From: Pseudomonadota bacterium
Lineage (GTDB): Bacteria; Pseudomonadota; Alphaproteobacteria; Rhizobiales; Xanthobacteraceae
Direction: 5' to 3'
Assembly: GCA_023392205.1 (NCBI GenBank)
Contig: JAEVZN010000037.1
Coordinates: 1-7,154, forward strand
DNA length: 7,154 nucleotides
Below the pieces are notes generated by a model that saw nothing but the letters and a program-made list of their open reading frames with translations, made no database searches and had not been told where the DNA came from. Shown in pieces: positions 5,598 through 7,154 of the stretch. The position numbers and the translations under genes are program-made. The first letter of the stretch is position 1. The number at the start of each line of letters is the position of its first letter.

Positions 5598-7154
5598 CGA
5601 ATGCAACCGGCGCGGCCGTCGCATCGGCATCGCGGCCGGCACGCCATCTTCCGCAAACAATTCGGCCAGTTTCTCGGTCATGGCGCCGCCAAGTTCTTCG
5701 GCGTCCACAATGGTCACCGCCCGGCGATAATAGCGCGTGACGTCGTGGCCGATGCCAATGGCGATCAGTTCGACCGGCGAGCGTGTCTCGATCTCTTCGA
5801 TGATCCAGCGCAGATGCCGCTCCAGATAATTTCCGGAATTCACCGACAGGGTCGAATCGTCGACCGGCGCACCGTCCGAGATCATCATCAGGATGCGCCG
5901 CTGTTCGGGCCGGGCCAGCAGCCGCCGGTACGCCCAGTTCAGCGCCTCGCCGTCGATATTCTCCTTCAGCAGCCCCTCGCGCATCATCAGGCCGAGATTC
6001 TTGCGCGCGCGCCGCCAGGGTGCATCCGCCGCCTTGTAGATGATGTGGCGCAGATCGTTGAGGCGGCCGGGATTGGGCGGCTTGCCGGCTGCAAGCCATG
6101 CTTCGCGCGATTGTCCGCCTTTCCAGGCTCTCGTCGTGAAGCCGAGAATTTCCACCTTCACGCCGCAGCGCTCCAGCGTGCGCGCAAGAATATCGGCGCA
6201 GGTGGCGGCGACCGTGATCGGGCGTCCGCGCATCGAGCCGGAATTGTCGAGCAGCAACGTCACCACGGTATCGCGGAAATTGGTGTCCTTCTCGCGCTTG
6301 AACGAGAGCGGATGCATCGGATCGACGACAATGCGCGACAGCCGCGCGGGATCGAGGATGCCCTCTTCGAGATCGAATTCCCAGGCGCGGTTCTGCTGCG
6401 CCATCAGGCGCCGCTGCAAGCGGTTCGCAAGCCGCGCGACCACGCCCTGCAGATGCGACAATTGCTTGTCGAGATAGCTGCGCAGCCGGTCCAGTTCCTC
6501 CGGTTCGCAAAGATCCTCGGCGGAAATTTCCTCATCGAATTTGGAAATGAAGGCGCCGTATTCAGGGCCGCGATTTTCATTCTGTCCGGCGCGCGGACGC
6601 CATGGCTCGGACGGTGTTTCCGAATCGCCGAGATCGGAATCGTCCATCATGTCCGACGACGGCGCATCGGCCGCTTCCGCGGTGGCATCCTGCGCATCGT
6701 CGGCGGAAGCCTCCGCCTCCTCGATCGACATGCGCTGCATGTCTTCCGATTCCGACGCATCGCCCTGCTCGCCGTCTTCGGACTGGTTGCGGTCGTCCTC
6801 GCTGCGCTCGGAATCGTCTTCGTCTTCCTCCGAGTCGCGGCTGCGATCCTCGCCCATGTCGAGGGAATCGAGCAGATCGTGCACGGCGTCGCCGAACCGC
6901 GCCTGGTCCTCGATCAGGAATTCCAGCCGGTCGAGCCCGCGCCCGGCCTTGTCCTCGATGATCGGACGCCACAGATCCACAAGCTTCTTCGCCGCAGCCG
7001 GCGGCGCAAGGCCGGTCAGCCGCTCGCGCACCATCATCGCCACCGCTTCCTCGATCGGCGCGTCGGCACGGTCGGCGATGTCGTCGAATTTGCCGCGATG
7101 GAATTTGTCATCCAGCATCGCCGTCAGATTTTTGGCGACCCCGGACATCCGCTT
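5595..7154 (-). CDS. cobT: Aerobic cobaltochelatase subunit CobT (5' end cut by window edge)
   Basis: 519 residues are visible; the native N-terminus, probably a little over 100 residues, lies beyond the right edge. The frame stays open through the two codons (AAG CGG) before the ATG at 7148, which corresponds to an internal Met of CobT, so that ATG is not the start. With CobN and CobS, CobT inserts cobalt into hydrogenobyrinic acid a,c-diamide, using ATP, in oxygen-dependent cobalamin synthesis. Counting visible residues: an N-terminal conserved block ([16 protein letters not shown], about 47-62), a strongly acidic Asp/Glu/Ser linker (about 100-182), then a von Willebrand A domain. The metal-site motif DNSGS is at 303-307, with a likely Thr at 340-341 and Asp427 in SDGAPVDD. 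In CobT this site and the AAA+ subunit CobS assemble the motor complex. All these residues are intact. cobS is expected just upstream, outside the window. Confidence 0.95.
   Translation of the reverse strand, partial: KRMSGVAKNLTAMLDDKFHRGKFDDIADRADAPIEEAVAMMVRERLTGLAPPAAAKKLVDLWRPIIEDKAGRGLDRLEFLIEDQARFGDAVHDLLDSLDMGEDRSRDSEEDEDDSERSEDDRNQSEDGEQGDASESEDMQRMSIEEAEASADDAQDATAEAADAPSSDMMDDSDLGDSETPSEPWRPRAGQNENRGPEYGAFISKFDEEISAEDLCEPEELDRLRSYLDKQLSHLQGVVARLANRLQRRLMAQQNRAWEFDLEEGILDPARLSRIVVDPMHPLSFKREKDTNFRDTVVTLLLDNSGSMRGRPITVAATCADILARTLERCGVKVEILGFTTRAWKGGQSREAWLAAGKPPNPGRLNDLRHIIYKAADAPWRRARKNLGLMMREGLLKENIDGEALNWAYRRLLARPEQRRILMMISDGAPVDDSTLSVNSGNYLERHLRWIIEEIETRSPVELIAIGIGHDVTRYYRRAVTIVDAEELGGAMTEKLAELFAEDGVPAAMPMRRPRRLHS

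Noticed and set aside
4447..5730. 427-codon plus-strand frame opposite the phytase-like gene
   Set aside because: It overlaps the rpmB end and its terminator, has no ribosome-binding site or domain, and lies antisense to a gene with a signal peptide and family motifs.
5596..6510. Upstream extension of the phytase-like gene frame through cobT
   Set aside because: The extension is cobT in another frame and Arg/Ala-rich; starting at 5595 gives a clean signal peptide and the TAATG junction.
7146..7148. ATG at 7148 as the start of cobT
   Set aside because: The frame continues to the window edge, and the following residues match an internal conserved block of CobT, so the real start is outside.

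Overview
The window is GC-rich and compact, and carries genes typical of an alphaproteobacterium, most likely a member of the Hyphomicrobiales (Bradyrhizobium/Afipia/Rhodopseudomonas-like). This rests on an aerobic-pathway cobaltochelatase CobT, an alphaproteobacterial-type L28 protein, a DUF3108 envelope protein and a long bacterial Suv3-like helicase. The organism call is an inference from protein families, not from a database match.

Layout, left to right. The first 2.7 kb hold a minus-strand Suv3-type ATP-dependent RNA/DNA helicase whose C-terminus runs off the left edge. A 380-bp gap without a gene follows (2723-3102). It is unusually structured, with several inverted repeats and a tight cluster of GANTC sites, the motif methylated by CcrM. 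Next is a minus-strand secreted DUF3108 protein (3103-3966), then a 206-bp divergent intergenic region with a clear sigma-70 promoter for rpmB (ribosomal protein L28, plus strand, 4173-4463). rpmB converges on a minus-strand secreted phytase-like/COG4246 protein (4516-5595), and the two share a hairpin terminator. That gene overlaps by one base (TAATG) the stop of cobT (5595 to the right edge, minus strand), whose N-terminal part lies beyond the window.

There appear to be two minus-strand transcription groups: cobT plus the phytase-like gene (translationally coupled), and DUF3108 followed after 380 bp by the helicase. The single plus-strand rpmB gene sits between them. CobT is a subunit of the CobNST cobaltochelatase of aerobic cobalamin synthesis, L28 is a translation component, and the helicase probably acts in RNA metabolism. 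The roles of the two exported proteins are unknown. I see no mobile element, CRISPR array, tRNA or rRNA, and no clear sign of horizontal transfer. The most unusual signal is the GANTC array combined with inverted repeats upstream of the helicase.
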